Part shown: positions 1-4,966 of the stretch, piece by piece
Layout: each line of letters begins with the position of its first letter
Position numbering within the stretch: position 1 is the first letter of the stretch
From: Syntrophaceae bacterium PtaB.Bin038
GTDB taxonomy: Bacteria; Desulfobacterota; Syntrophia; Syntrophales; UBA2192
Direction of reading: 5' to 3'
Assembly: GCA_002067855.1 (NCBI GenBank)
Contig: MVQS01000126.1
Coordinates: forward strand, 1 to 6,821
Length of the DNA: 6,821 nucleotides
Made by a program: the position numbers and the translations under genes
Notes under the pieces: generated by a model
Seen by the model: only the letters and a program-made list of their open reading frames with translations
Database searches by the model: none
What the model was told of the DNA's origin: nothing

Positions 1-1055
1 CCGCTGCCGTAGAAGGCGGCCTTGAGATCGGAGCACAGCCCCCCCTCGTAGCCGTAGCTGATGCTCTTCTCGAAGAGGATGACGGCCTTCGCGCCCCGGA
101 AAGCCTCGACGGCCTCTTTCGCGGGGAAGGGGCGGTAGACGCGAATCCCCACGACGCCGGCGCGGATCCCCTCGTCACGCAGGATGTCGGCGGCAACGGT
201 GGCCTCGGCGGCCATCGACCCCATGCTCGAGAGGATCACCTCGGCATCCTCCGTCCGGTGCGTCCAGAGCATCCCGCCGTGGTCGCGCCCGAAGGCCTCG
301 GCGAAGCTCCGGTTCACCTCGCGGATGACCTCGGGGGCCCGGTCGAGGGCGTTCTGCAGCTTCCAGCGCATCTCCATGTAGCCGTCGCAGACGACCCCTT
401 CGGCGTCCGGGCGCCGGTTGGGCAGGAGGACCGAGTTGAGGGTCATCGGGTTTTCGGCATCGAGAATCGTGTGGGGCCTGTAGGGCGGCAGGAACTTCCG
501 GACGGCCGCCGGGGCCGGGCTGACGACGGGCATCATCGTGTGGGAGAGCACGAAGCCGTCGAAGCAGACCATGACGGGCACGTAGACGCTCTCGGCGATC
601 CTGTAGGCCTGGATCACTGTGTCGAGGATCTCCTGGTTGTCGCGGCAGTAGATCTGGATCCAGCCCGTGTCGCGCTGAGAAAGCGAGTCCTGCTGGTCGT
701 TGAAGATCGACCAGGGGGCGCCCACGCCGCGGTTGACGGTGCACATGACGATCGGAAGCCTGGAGCCCGCCGCCCAGTGAAGCTGCTCGTGCATGTAGAG
801 CAGCCCGTTCGAGCTGGTCGCTGTGAAGACCCGGGCGCCCACGGTGGAGGCCCCGATGCAGACCGTCATGGCCGAGTGCTCTCCCTCCACGCGGACGTAC
901 TCGGCCCGCAGCTGGCCGCTCTCCACCTGCTGGGCGAGCATCTCGGCGAGCTGGGACTGGGGGGTGATCGGGTAGGCGGCAACGACCTGGACCTCGCAGA
1001 GCCTGGCCGCAAGCGCCGCCGCCTGGTTGCCGGTGATGATGCGCGCGTCAGTCAT
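1..1055 (-). CDS. porA: 2-oxoacid:ferredoxin oxidoreductase alpha subunit (PorA type), 3' end cut by window edge
   Basis: Alpha subunit of a pyruvate/2-ketoisovalerate-type ferredoxin oxidoreductase, the cytoplasmic enzyme that oxidatively decarboxylates a 2-oxoacid to an acyl-CoA and passes electrons to ferredoxin. 351 codons are visible. Family hallmarks are the AYPITPQS motif (residues 27-34), VEGEHSAM (56-63), the GARVFTATSSNGL segment (73-85), the conserved NRG (108-110) and FNDQQDSLSQRDTGWIQIY (118-136). Homologues are about 390-400 residues, so roughly 40 C-terminal residues lie outside the window. The ATG at 1055 has GGAGG nine bases upstream and overlaps the porD stop by 8 bp, suggesting translational coupling. 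The gamma-delta-alpha order predicts a beta (TPP-binding) subunit gene next. The subunit family is clear; the substrate (pyruvate versus branched-chain or other 2-oxoacid) cannot be decided from this fragment. Confidence 0.93.
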   Translation of the reverse strand, partial: MTDARIITGNQAAALAARLCEVQVVAAYPITPQSQLAEMLAQQVESGQLRAEYVRVEGEHSAMTVCIGASTVGARVFTATSSNGLLYMHEQLHWAAGSRLPIVMCTVNRGVGAPWSIFNDQQDSLSQRDTGWIQIYCRDNQEILDTVIQAYRIAESVYVPVMVCFDGFVLSHTMMPVVSPAPAAVRKFLPPYRPHTILDAENPMTLNSVLLPNRRPDAEGVVCDGYMEMRWKLQNALDRAPEVIREVNRSFAEAFGRDHGGMLWTHRTEDAEVILSSMGSMAAEATVAADILRDEGIRAGVVGIRVYRPFPAKEAVEAFRGAKAVILFEKSISYGYEGGLCSDLKAAFYGS

Positions 1056-1341
1056 TGCACTGGTCCTCCCTCACCATGGTGATGGCCCTCGACGGGCACT
1101 CCTCGGCGCAGATGCCGCAGCCCTTGCAGTACTCGAGGTCGATCTCGACGGGGATCCCCGCCTTGACCACGGCCTCCGGGCAGTAGAGCCAGCAGAGATA
1201 GCAGGCGGCTTTCTTCTTGACGAAGGGCGTGCACTTGCTGTGGTCGATGACGGGCCGCAGGTCCCGCCAGTCGCCCGTCCTGCCCGCCTCGCCGATGCAG
1301 GGCCTGCACATGGCCGAAATGTTCTCGTCTTTTTTTTTCAT
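1048..1341 (-). CDS. porD: 2-oxoacid:ferredoxin oxidoreductase delta subunit, 2x[4Fe-4S] ferredoxin-like, variant first cluster
   Basis: 97-residue ferredoxin-like delta subunit that relays electrons from the TPP centre of the alpha/beta subunits to external ferredoxin. The C-terminal cluster motif is canonical: C72-X2-C75-X2-C78-X3-C82-P. The first is unusual: C37-X9-C47-X2-C50-X3-C54-P, where family members normally have C-X2-C-X2-C-X3-C; the extra loop is lysine-rich (VKKK). There is also an N-terminal C12-X2-C15 pair and a C-terminal C95. The ATG at 1341 is preceded by AAAGGA only one base away, a very tight Shine-Dalgarno spacing; the next Met (residue 11) has no better site. The start codon is followed by nine consecutive A residues (KKK). 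The gene lies 43 bp after the porG stop and overlaps porA by 8 bp, so the three are one operon. Confidence 0.92.
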   Translation of the reverse strand: MKKKDENISAMCRPCIGEAGRTGDWRDLRPVIDHSKCTPFVKKKAACYLCWLYCPEAVVKAGIPVEIDLEYCKGCGICAEECPSRAITMVREDQCND

Positions 1342-1379
1342 GTCCTTTGCCTCTGCCTCTTGGTGGTCGGTTCCGACTT

Positions 1380-1435
1380 ACGCCCTATGCCGTCCCTTGC
1401 CCGCCTTCCGCCTTCAGCCCCCGGCCTTGAGCCTT
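1380..1435 (-). repeat. Heptamer tandem repeat array at the end of porG
   Basis: Eight back-to-back 7-mers read on the minus strand: AAGGCTC, AAGGCCG, GGGGCTG, AAGGCGG, AAGGCGG, GCAAGGG (degenerate), ACGGCAT, AGGGCGT. The consensus is RRGGCNN. The array encodes the Gly/Lys/Gln-rich tail of PorG and its TAG stop (1387-1385). The same core (A/G-GGC plus variable positions) recurs at 2420-2454 and 3781-3815. Period and core were read directly from the sequence; a dispersed repeat family in the genome is inference. Confidence 0.75.
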
Positions 1436-1993
1436 CCTTGCCACGACTGTCCCCTCGTATGCCGCCCGCACCGTGTCGAAGTTCTGCGCGGCCGCCGCCG
1501 GGGGGAGCTTGCTGCGAAGCGCCTTTTCGACATTCGCCAGGGACACGATCCCCGTGGCCTTCGCGAAGGCGCCCAGCATGGGCGTGTTGATCAGGGGGGC
1601 CCCTTCCCTCGTGAGACGAAGCTTCAGGGCGATCCCCGTTGCATCGACGGTGGCCACGTCGAAATCGCCGTTGCCGATTGCGTCTTCCGGCTTGCAGGCC
1701 GTGTTGATGATTACCAGGCCCCCCTTCCGGATCCGCCCCTTGACGTCAACCACGCCGAGGAGCGTTTCGTCCAGCACGACGGCGATGTCGGCCATCTCCA
1801 CCTGGGAGAACATCCGGATGGGCTCCTCCGAGATCCGCGTCGAGGCCGTGACAGGCGCCCCTCGCCTCTCGGGGCCGAAGGTGGGCGCCGAGGTGACGCC
1901 CTTGAAGCCCTCCAGGTATGCCGACTCCGCCAGGATCTGCGCGGCGACGACAGCGCCCTGGCCTCCCCGACCGAACCAGATGATCTCTTTCAT
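1385..1993 (-). CDS. porG: 2-oxoacid:ferredoxin oxidoreductase gamma subunit
   Basis: 202-residue gamma subunit (POR/KOR gamma family, which packs against the catalytic alpha/beta subunits). Visible signatures: the glycine loop FGRGGQGAV (7-15) right after the start, FGPERRGAPV (about 40-49), and the C-terminal NTPMLGAFAKATGIVSL helix region. The ATG at 1993 is chosen over an in-frame ATG at 2029 because it has a strong GGGGGA ribosome site, puts the glycine loop at the usual distance from the N-terminus, and the 12 extra residues have no family counterpart. First gene of the visible porG-porD-porA operon. The last ~16 codons (from about 1435) are not family sequence: they read through a 7-bp tandem repeat array that also provides the stop codon. 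An intrinsic-terminator-like hairpin lies about 40 bp upstream of the start. Confidence 0.93.
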   Translation of the reverse strand: MKEIIWFGRGGQGAVVAAQILAESAYLEGFKGVTSAPTFGPERRGAPVTASTRISEEPIRMFSQVEMADIAVVLDETLLGVVDVKGRIRKGGLVIINTACKPEDAIGNGDFDVATVDATGIALKLRLTREGAPLINTPMLGAFAKATGIVSLANVEKALRSKLPPAAAAQNFDTVRAAYEGTVVARKAQGRGLKAEGGQGTA

Positions 1994-2031
1994 GGCTTCC
2001 CCCGTGTCGCCTGTTGCCGAAAGGCACAAAA

Positions 2032-2061
2032 AAAGGCCATGTGCTCTCGCCCATGGCCTTT
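2032..2061 (-). terminator. Intrinsic terminator-like hairpin just upstream of porG
   Basis: A perfect 10-bp stem (AAAGGCCATG at 2032-2041 with CATGGCCTTT at 2052-2061) has a 10-nt loop. Read on the minus strand, its 3' arm merges into a run of seven T (2034-2028), the classic Rho-independent layout. It lies in the same orientation as porG and ends about 35 bp before the porG start. That is too close for a complete promoter between them, so it is either an attenuator in the por leader or the end of a separate short transcript with por transcribed by read-through. Confidence 0.75.
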
Positions 2062-2093
2062 AGAATTTCGTCTTCGATTCCCTAAATTCTAAA
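2059..2093 (-). promoter_or_regulatory. AT-rich hairpin abutting the terminator in the porG leader
   Basis: A perfect 10-bp dyad (TTTAGAATTT / AAATTCTAAA, arms 2059-2068 and 2084-2093) has a 15-nt loop. Three bases of its arm (2059-2061) are shared with the terminator stem, so the two hairpins compete at their junction. The stop codon of the 36-codon mini-ORF (2084-2082) lies at its upper loop boundary. A role in attenuation or pausing is inference from position; the dyad itself is exact. Confidence 0.5.
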
Positions 2094-2192
2094 AACGGCG
2101 GGCGATCGGTATATCTGCAGAAGCAGGAGCAGAGCGAGGCGCAACAGTCCACGCAGGCTCAGCAACTCTGTTCTTGCACCGATCGTCGTCAT
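2082..2192 (-). CDS. Possible 36-residue leucine-rich mini-ORF (leader peptide or small membrane protein)
   Basis: ATG at 2192, TAG at 2084-2082, with GAGGGA ten bases upstream of the start. Eleven of 36 residues are leucine, including five in a row (residues 21-25). The stretch from residue 10 to 28 is hydrophobic enough for one membrane span, although it carries two arginines. It sits just downstream of a possible promoter (2251-2222) and just upstream of the two hairpins, in the orientation of porG. Against it: the codons include AGA, ACA, ATA and TTT, unlike the GC-ending codons of neighbouring genes, and another frame (2202-2089) is also open. No homology is recognised. It could equally be a non-coding leader or sRNA. 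Confidence 0.22.
   Translation of the reverse strand: MTTIGARTELLSLRGLLRLALLLLLQIYRSPAVFRI
2103..2185 (-). ncRNA. Possible structured RNA element upstream of porG (closing stem CGATCGGT/ACCGATCG)
   Basis: An exact 8-bp inverted repeat (arms 2103-2110 and 2178-2185) encloses 67 nt that contain further complementary pieces, such as ACAGAG with CTCTG. With the two hairpins at 2032-2093, the minus-strand transcript starting near 2215 would be about 190 nt, mostly structured, and end in a terminator. This could be a small RNA or a cis-regulatory leader. I do not recognise a known riboswitch class, and it does not have the end-to-end pairing expected of 6S RNA. Confidence 0.3.
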
Positions 2193-2221
2193 TTCCGGTC
2201 ATTCCCTCGGGAAGTACGCCC

Positions 2222-2251
2222 TAGGTACCAGGAAAGGGCCCGGGTTGTCAA
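2222..2251 (-). promoter_or_regulatory. Possible promoter for the porG leader / small RNA unit
   Basis: A perfect TTGACA (2251-2246) is followed after 18 bp by TACCTA (2227-2222), preceded by TGG as in an extended -10 element. The -35 is exact but the -10 is poor. A start near 2215 would place the mini-ORF ribosome site about 10 nt into the transcript. It lies in a locally AT-richer patch. It is the only reasonable minus-strand promoter I see between kdtA and porG. Confidence 0.35.
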
Positions 2252-2357
2252 TAACAAAATAGGCATGGGGGGTCGTCGGGCCCCAGGCATCGGGAAATGA
2301 AATGAACCCCCGCTTCCGATACCGGGCCTCCCCCTGCGCCGAACCTGCCGAAATCAG

Positions 2358-2378
2358 AACGGGCATTGCGTGCCCGTT
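2358..2378. terminator. Hairpin downstream of kdtA
   Basis: An 8-bp perfect stem (AACGGGCA / TGCCCGTT) with a 5-nt loop lies 15 bp after the kdtA stop. On the minus strand it is followed only by CTGATTTCGG, so there is no real T tract. It may be a weak or factor-dependent terminator for kdtA. Confidence 0.35.
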
Positions 2379-2389
2379 TGTATATGCAA

Positions 2390-2454
2390 GCATCAGGCCC
2401 GCCCGGGGGCGTCGTTTCTGCTGCCCGGTGCCTGATGCCTTGTGCCCAAAGCCC
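2390..2454 (-). repeat. Heptamer repeat array with inverted copy at the end of kdtA
   Basis: Five in-register 7-mers occur at 2420-2454 on the minus strand: GGGCTTT, GGGCACA, AGGCATC, AGGCACC, GGGCAGC. An inverted copy follows: GCATCAGG at 2390-2397 pairs exactly with CCTGATGC at 2431-2438. The array encodes the last ~18 residues of KdtA, which are absent from the family core, and the inverted copy overlaps the TGA stop (2395-2393). The same core is seen at 1380-1435 and 3781-3815. Confidence 0.7.
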
Positions 2455-3730
2455 GGAGTATCATCCCCGCATACCGCTCGGCGGCGCCGCGGCTCGACAG
2501 GACCCGCTTCCGGCCTTCGGCACCGAGGCGCCTGAGCTCCGCGGGATCCGAGAGCATCCGCTTCATCCCCGCAAGCATCTCCCTCTCGTCCCTGACGCAG
2601 ATGCCGGCGCCGGTCTCCTCCAGCAGGGCCTTTTCCTCCATGAAGTCCTCCATGGAGGGCCCGTAGAAGACCACCTTGCCCCAGGCCGCAGGCTCCAGGA
2701 TGTTCTGCCCTCCCTTCGGCACAAGGCTTCCCCCGCAGTAGACGACGGTCGCGAGGCTGTAGAGGGCGAAGAGCTCCCCGATGACGTCCACTACCACGAC
2801 CTCCCCCTCGGGCCGTCTCCCGGCACGGATCTCGCTCATGAGGATGCAGGCGTGCCCCCCCCGTGTCACCAGGTCGCGGACAGCCGTCCCTCTCTCGGGG
2901 TGGCGCGGGACGATCAGGAGCCTCAAATCCGGGAAGTCCCGCAGGAGCTCGCGGTACACTCTCAGGACCACGGCCTCTTCCCCCTCGTGCGTGCTTCCCG
3001 CCACGAGGGCGCGGTTGTCCGCGGTCATCTTCAGCTGGGCGGCCTTGCGGGACCAGGCTTCGCCGCCCACCCGCGAGGCGAGGCTGTCGTACTTGGCGTT
3101 CCCCATGACACGGACCTTCCGAGGCTCCGCCCCGACGGCCTTGATGCGGTCTGCGTCCACCGCGGAGATCACGCCGATCTCCCGGACCGACGCGAGGACG
3201 TCCCTCCAGAAAAAAGACGTCCGCGAATAGCGCCGGAACGACCGGGGCGAGATGCGGCCGTTGACCAGGACGGCGGGTATATCCCGTTTCGAACACTCCC
3301 TCAGGAAGTTGGGCCACAGCTCCGTTTCCGTCAGGACGACCGCGTCGGGGCCGATCTTCGAGATGACGCGCTTGACGACCCAGGGGAGATCGAGCGGGAA
3401 ATACATGAAGGCCGTCGCCTGGGGGACGAGCTTTTTCGCCATGGCCTGGCCCGTCTCCGTTCCCGTCGACAGAAGGATGCAGGCCCCGGGGAGCTTTCCC
3501 CTGAGAGCGGCAACGATGGGCGCCGCCGCCGTGACCTCGCCCACGGAGACGGCGTGGACCCAGATCCGGGGACGGCCCTCGAGGGCTGATGTCGCCTCCA
3601 CGGAAATGACGCCCAGTTTCTGCCCGATGCTCCGGCGATATTTTCCCGTCACGAGGATCTTGAACGCGTAATACGGCGCGACGAGCACGAGGCCCGCGAG
3701 AAGGGTGAGGTTGTACAGTACGTTGAGCAC
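2393..3730 (-). CDS. waaA: 3-deoxy-D-manno-octulosonic acid (Kdo) transferase
   Basis: KdtA/WaaA, a GT-B glycosyltransferase (GT30) that adds Kdo from CMP-Kdo to lipid IVA on the cytoplasmic face of the inner membrane. Visible: an N-terminal membrane anchor (about residues 5-27), HAVSVGE (59-65) with E65 as the catalytic Glu, YFPLDLP (110-116), ETELWPN (135-141), AGSTHEGEE (244-252), VPRHPERG (274-281), and GGSLVPKGGQN followed by LEPA (333-348; Gln342 where many homologues have His). With GTG at 3730 the protein is 445 residues, close to the family's ~425 plus a repeat-encoded tail of ~18. The frame stays open upstream to 4021, but that part crosses a heptamer repeat and the divergent promoter. 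GTG at 3757 is an alternative start. Neither start has a Shine-Dalgarno; the promoter at 3765-3737 favours 3730 on a leaderless mRNA. No other lipid A gene is in the window. Confidence 0.95.
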   Translation of the reverse strand: MLNVLYNLTLLAGLVLVAPYYAFKILVTGKYRRSIGQKLGVISVEATSALEGRPRIWVHAVSVGEVTAAAPIVAALRGKLPGACILLSTGTETGQAMAKKLVPQATAFMYFPLDLPWVVKRVISKIGPDAVVLTETELWPNFLRECSKRDIPAVLVNGRISPRSFRRYSRTSFFWRDVLASVREIGVISAVDADRIKAVGAEPRKVRVMGNAKYDSLASRVGGEAWSRKAAQLKMTADNRALVAGSTHEGEEAVVLRVYRELLRDFPDLRLLIVPRHPERGTAVRDLVTRGGHACILMSEIRAGRRPEGEVVVVDVIGELFALYSLATVVYCGGSLVPKGGQNILEPAAWGKVVFYGPSMEDFMEEKALLEETGAGICVRDEREMLAGMKRMLSDPAELRRLGAEGRKRVLSSRGAAERYAGMILRALGTRHQAPGSRNDAPGRA

Positions 3731-3736
3731 CGACCG

Positions 3737-3765
3737 ACGATAATGCGGTTTCGACACGCTGTCAA
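3737..3765 (-). promoter_or_regulatory. Sigma70-type promoter of kdtA/waaA
   Basis: TTGACA (3765-3760), a 17-bp spacer and TATCGT (3742-3737, four of six matches to TATAAT). The expected transcription start is about seven bases downstream, which falls at or next to the GTG at 3730. The element lies inside the upstream extension of the kdtA frame, which argues against the longer starts. Confidence 0.6.
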
Positions 3766-3780
3766 GTTCTGTCAAAAGGA

Positions 3781-3815
3781 CAGGCTTCAGGCGACAGGCG
3801 TCAGGCATCAGGAAA
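3781..3815 (+). repeat. Heptamer tandem repeat in the divergent kdtA/lipoprotein promoter region
   Basis: Five exact-period 7-mers: CAGGCTT, CAGGCGA, CAGGCGT, CAGGCAT, CAGGAAA. This is the cleanest copy of the 7-bp family seen at 1380-1435 and 2420-2454. It sits between the two divergent promoters, 15 bp upstream of the kdtA -35 box and about 75 bp upstream of the lipoprotein -35 box. Confidence 0.8.
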
Positions 3816-3889
3816 GAGGAAACGAGATCGCAAAAGATGCGTTCATCCAGATCACGAATGTCCCTGTTCCGGGCACGCGCCGGGGGCGG

Positions 3890-3918
3890 TTGACATCGGC
3901 AGGGGTTTGTTGTAGGTT
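3890..3918 (+). promoter_or_regulatory. Sigma70-type promoter of the glycine-zipper lipoprotein gene
   Basis: A perfect TTGACA (3890-3895), a 17-bp spacer and TAGGTT (3913-3918; three of six matches). The predicted start near 3925 gives a 5' untranslated region of about 60 nt that ends in GGAGGG (3974-3979), eight bases before the ATG at 3988. It is divergent to the kdtA promoter about 125 bp away. Confidence 0.55.
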
Positions 3919-3987
3919 GGGCTGGCACCGTAAAAGGGCCCGAAATCATGAAAGAATAGCCATTGGAGCAAACGGAGGGAATCCCCC

Positions 3988-4725
3988 ATGACATCCAGAA
4001 GAGCCTTCGTCGTGACCGCATCCGTGCTGATCGCCGCAGTCATGCTCGCATCCTGCGCCCGCTACCAGCGCCAGGTCGTCCCCTTCAAGATGCCGCAAGC
4101 CTATCCAAACGCCACCACCGTCGGCGGCGCCGTTGTGGCCTCGAAGGCATGGGACAACCAGGAGGAGGCCCAGCAAGCCTTCGGCTTCGACATCCGTCCC
4201 GACATCCTCCCCGTCCAGGTCGTCTTCGACAACAAGGGAACCCACCCCCTCGAGATCGTCGCCGAGCAGACGATCCTCGTCGACGTGGACAACAATGCCT
4301 GGCAGGTCCTCGACGCAAAGCTCGCCTATGACCGCATCGCGAAGAAAACGGAGTTCGGAGAGGTCGCCCCCGGAGCCGCCAAGTACGGCGCCCTCGGCGC
4401 CGTCGCGGGCGGGATCATCGGCGCGGCCATCGGGATCGTGAGCGGCCAGGGGGTCGGCGACGCCGCCATGAAGGGCGCGGCGGCGGGCGCGGCCACGGGA
4501 GCCGTGCTGGGAGGCAGCCAGGGCATGACCGACGGCGACGTGCAGCGCCAGATCCGGGAAGACCTCCGGACGCGCTCCCTCGAGCGAAGGGCCGTGGCGC
4601 CCCAGGAACTGGCGCACGGGTTCGTCTTTTTCCCGGGAGAGGCCAAGAAGCCCCAGGAACTGAGGCTGCGGCTGCGTGAGCCCGACACGGGGAGGGTCTA
4701 TCCGCCCGTCGTCCTGCGATATTAG
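3988..4725 (+). CDS. Glycine-zipper lipoprotein of unknown function
   Basis: 245-residue predicted lipoprotein. The N-terminus has MTSRR, then a hydrophobic stretch (6-20) and a lipobox LASC, with the lipidated Cys at 23; Ala24/Arg25 do not resemble an inner-membrane retention Asp, so outer-membrane sorting is plausible. Residues ~65-125 look like a compact beta domain (LPVQVVFDNKG, then PLEIVAEQTILVDVDN). Residues ~134-177 are a Gly/Ala-rich glycine zipper (repeated GAxxGG/GAAxG spacing), as in 17-kDa antigen-like and YMGG-type outer-membrane lipoproteins. A charged segment (181-203) and a short C-terminal beta domain (HGFVFFPG, then ELRLRLREP) follow. The start has GGAGGG eight bases upstream. 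The gene is monocistronic, divergent from kdtA, with its own promoter. A cell-envelope role is inference from the signal and zipper; the exact function is not recognised. Confidence 0.9.
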   Translation: MTSRRAFVVTASVLIAAVMLASCARYQRQVVPFKMPQAYPNATTVGGAVVASKAWDNQEEAQQAFGFDIRPDILPVQVVFDNKGTHPLEIVAEQTILVDVDNNAWQVLDAKLAYDRIAKKTEFGEVAPGAAKYGALGAVAGGIIGAAIGIVSGQGVGDAAMKGAAAGAATGAVLGGSQGMTDGDVQRQIREDLRTRSLERRAVAPQELAHGFVFFPGEAKKPQELRLRLREPDTGRVYPPVVLRY

Positions 4726-4761
4726 CAGACGCTCGACCGGGAGCGCACCCTTCCGACCGGA

Positions 4762-4862
4762 GAAGGGAAGAAGGTGAGAGGGTAAGAACATGGGATGAGT
4801 CGGCGGCTGAATTCCTGCCAGGAGCTTCTCCAACCTTCTCCTCTTCATACCCTCTTGCCCTC
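4762..4862. repeat. Octamer-repeat dyad between the lipoprotein gene and rpe
   Basis: Left arm (plus strand, 4762-4801): GAAGGGAA, GAAGGTGA, GAGGGTAA, GAACATGG, GATGAGTC. Right arm (minus strand, 4862-4823): GAGGGCAA, GAGGGTAT, GAAGAGGA, GAAGGTTG, GAGAAGCT. Both arms therefore carry a degenerate 8-bp unit, about GARGGTNN, in opposite orientation around a ~21-bp centre. Pairing is imperfect. It occupies most of the 241-bp gap and could act as a transcription terminator after the lipoprotein gene, although no T tract follows. The rest of the gap (4863-4966) holds a direct repeat TCCGGACA (about 4881 and 4901) and the rpe ribosome site. Confidence 0.65.
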
Positions 4863-4966
4863 CGCCTGAAGGGCGTCTTGCATCCGGACATTCTTGAACA
4901 GTCCGGACAGGAGAGCCTTCTGTCTTATCTCGAGCCGAACACAGGACTCTCGAAAGGAAACCCTCG

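Noticed and set aside
258..1082. Long plus-strand open frame opposite porA
   Set aside because: Antisense to clear PorA coding sequence; Arg/Asp/His/Gly-rich composition typical of high-GC shadow frames, and no motif.
1994..2029. Longer PorG start at 2029
   Set aside because: It begins within the T run of the terminator hairpin; the start at 1993 has a strong ribosome site and the family-typical N-terminus.
1217..2092. Plus-strand open frames across porD and porG
   Set aside because: They run antisense through two genes with unmistakable motifs and through the terminator hairpin; no recognisable protein.
2108..2170. Gln/Glu/Ser-rich frame on the plus strand
   Set aside because: No good start or ribosome site; it is the complement of the Leu-rich stretch and has no support of its own.
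2089..2202. Alternative 37-residue minus-strand ORF in a different frame of the porG leader
   Set aside because: No hydrophobic or other meaningful pattern, and its start abuts the ribosome site; kept only as evidence that small ORFs here may be chance.
2026..2215. 6S RNA as identity of the ~190-nt unit
   Set aside because: Length fits, but the 5' and 3' ends do not pair and the 3' part folds into local hairpins instead of a rod with a central bubble.
2366..3589. 407-codon plus-strand frame antisense to kdtA, and a 372-codon minus-strand frame at 2199-3317 in another register
   Set aside because: Both are by-products of GC-rich codon usage in kdtA; low-complexity Arg/Pro/Gly content and no domain.
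3731..4021. N-terminal extension of KdtA up to an ATG at 4021
   Set aside because: It would overlap the lipoprotein gene start, cross both promoters and a heptamer repeat, and adds ~97 residues with no family counterpart.
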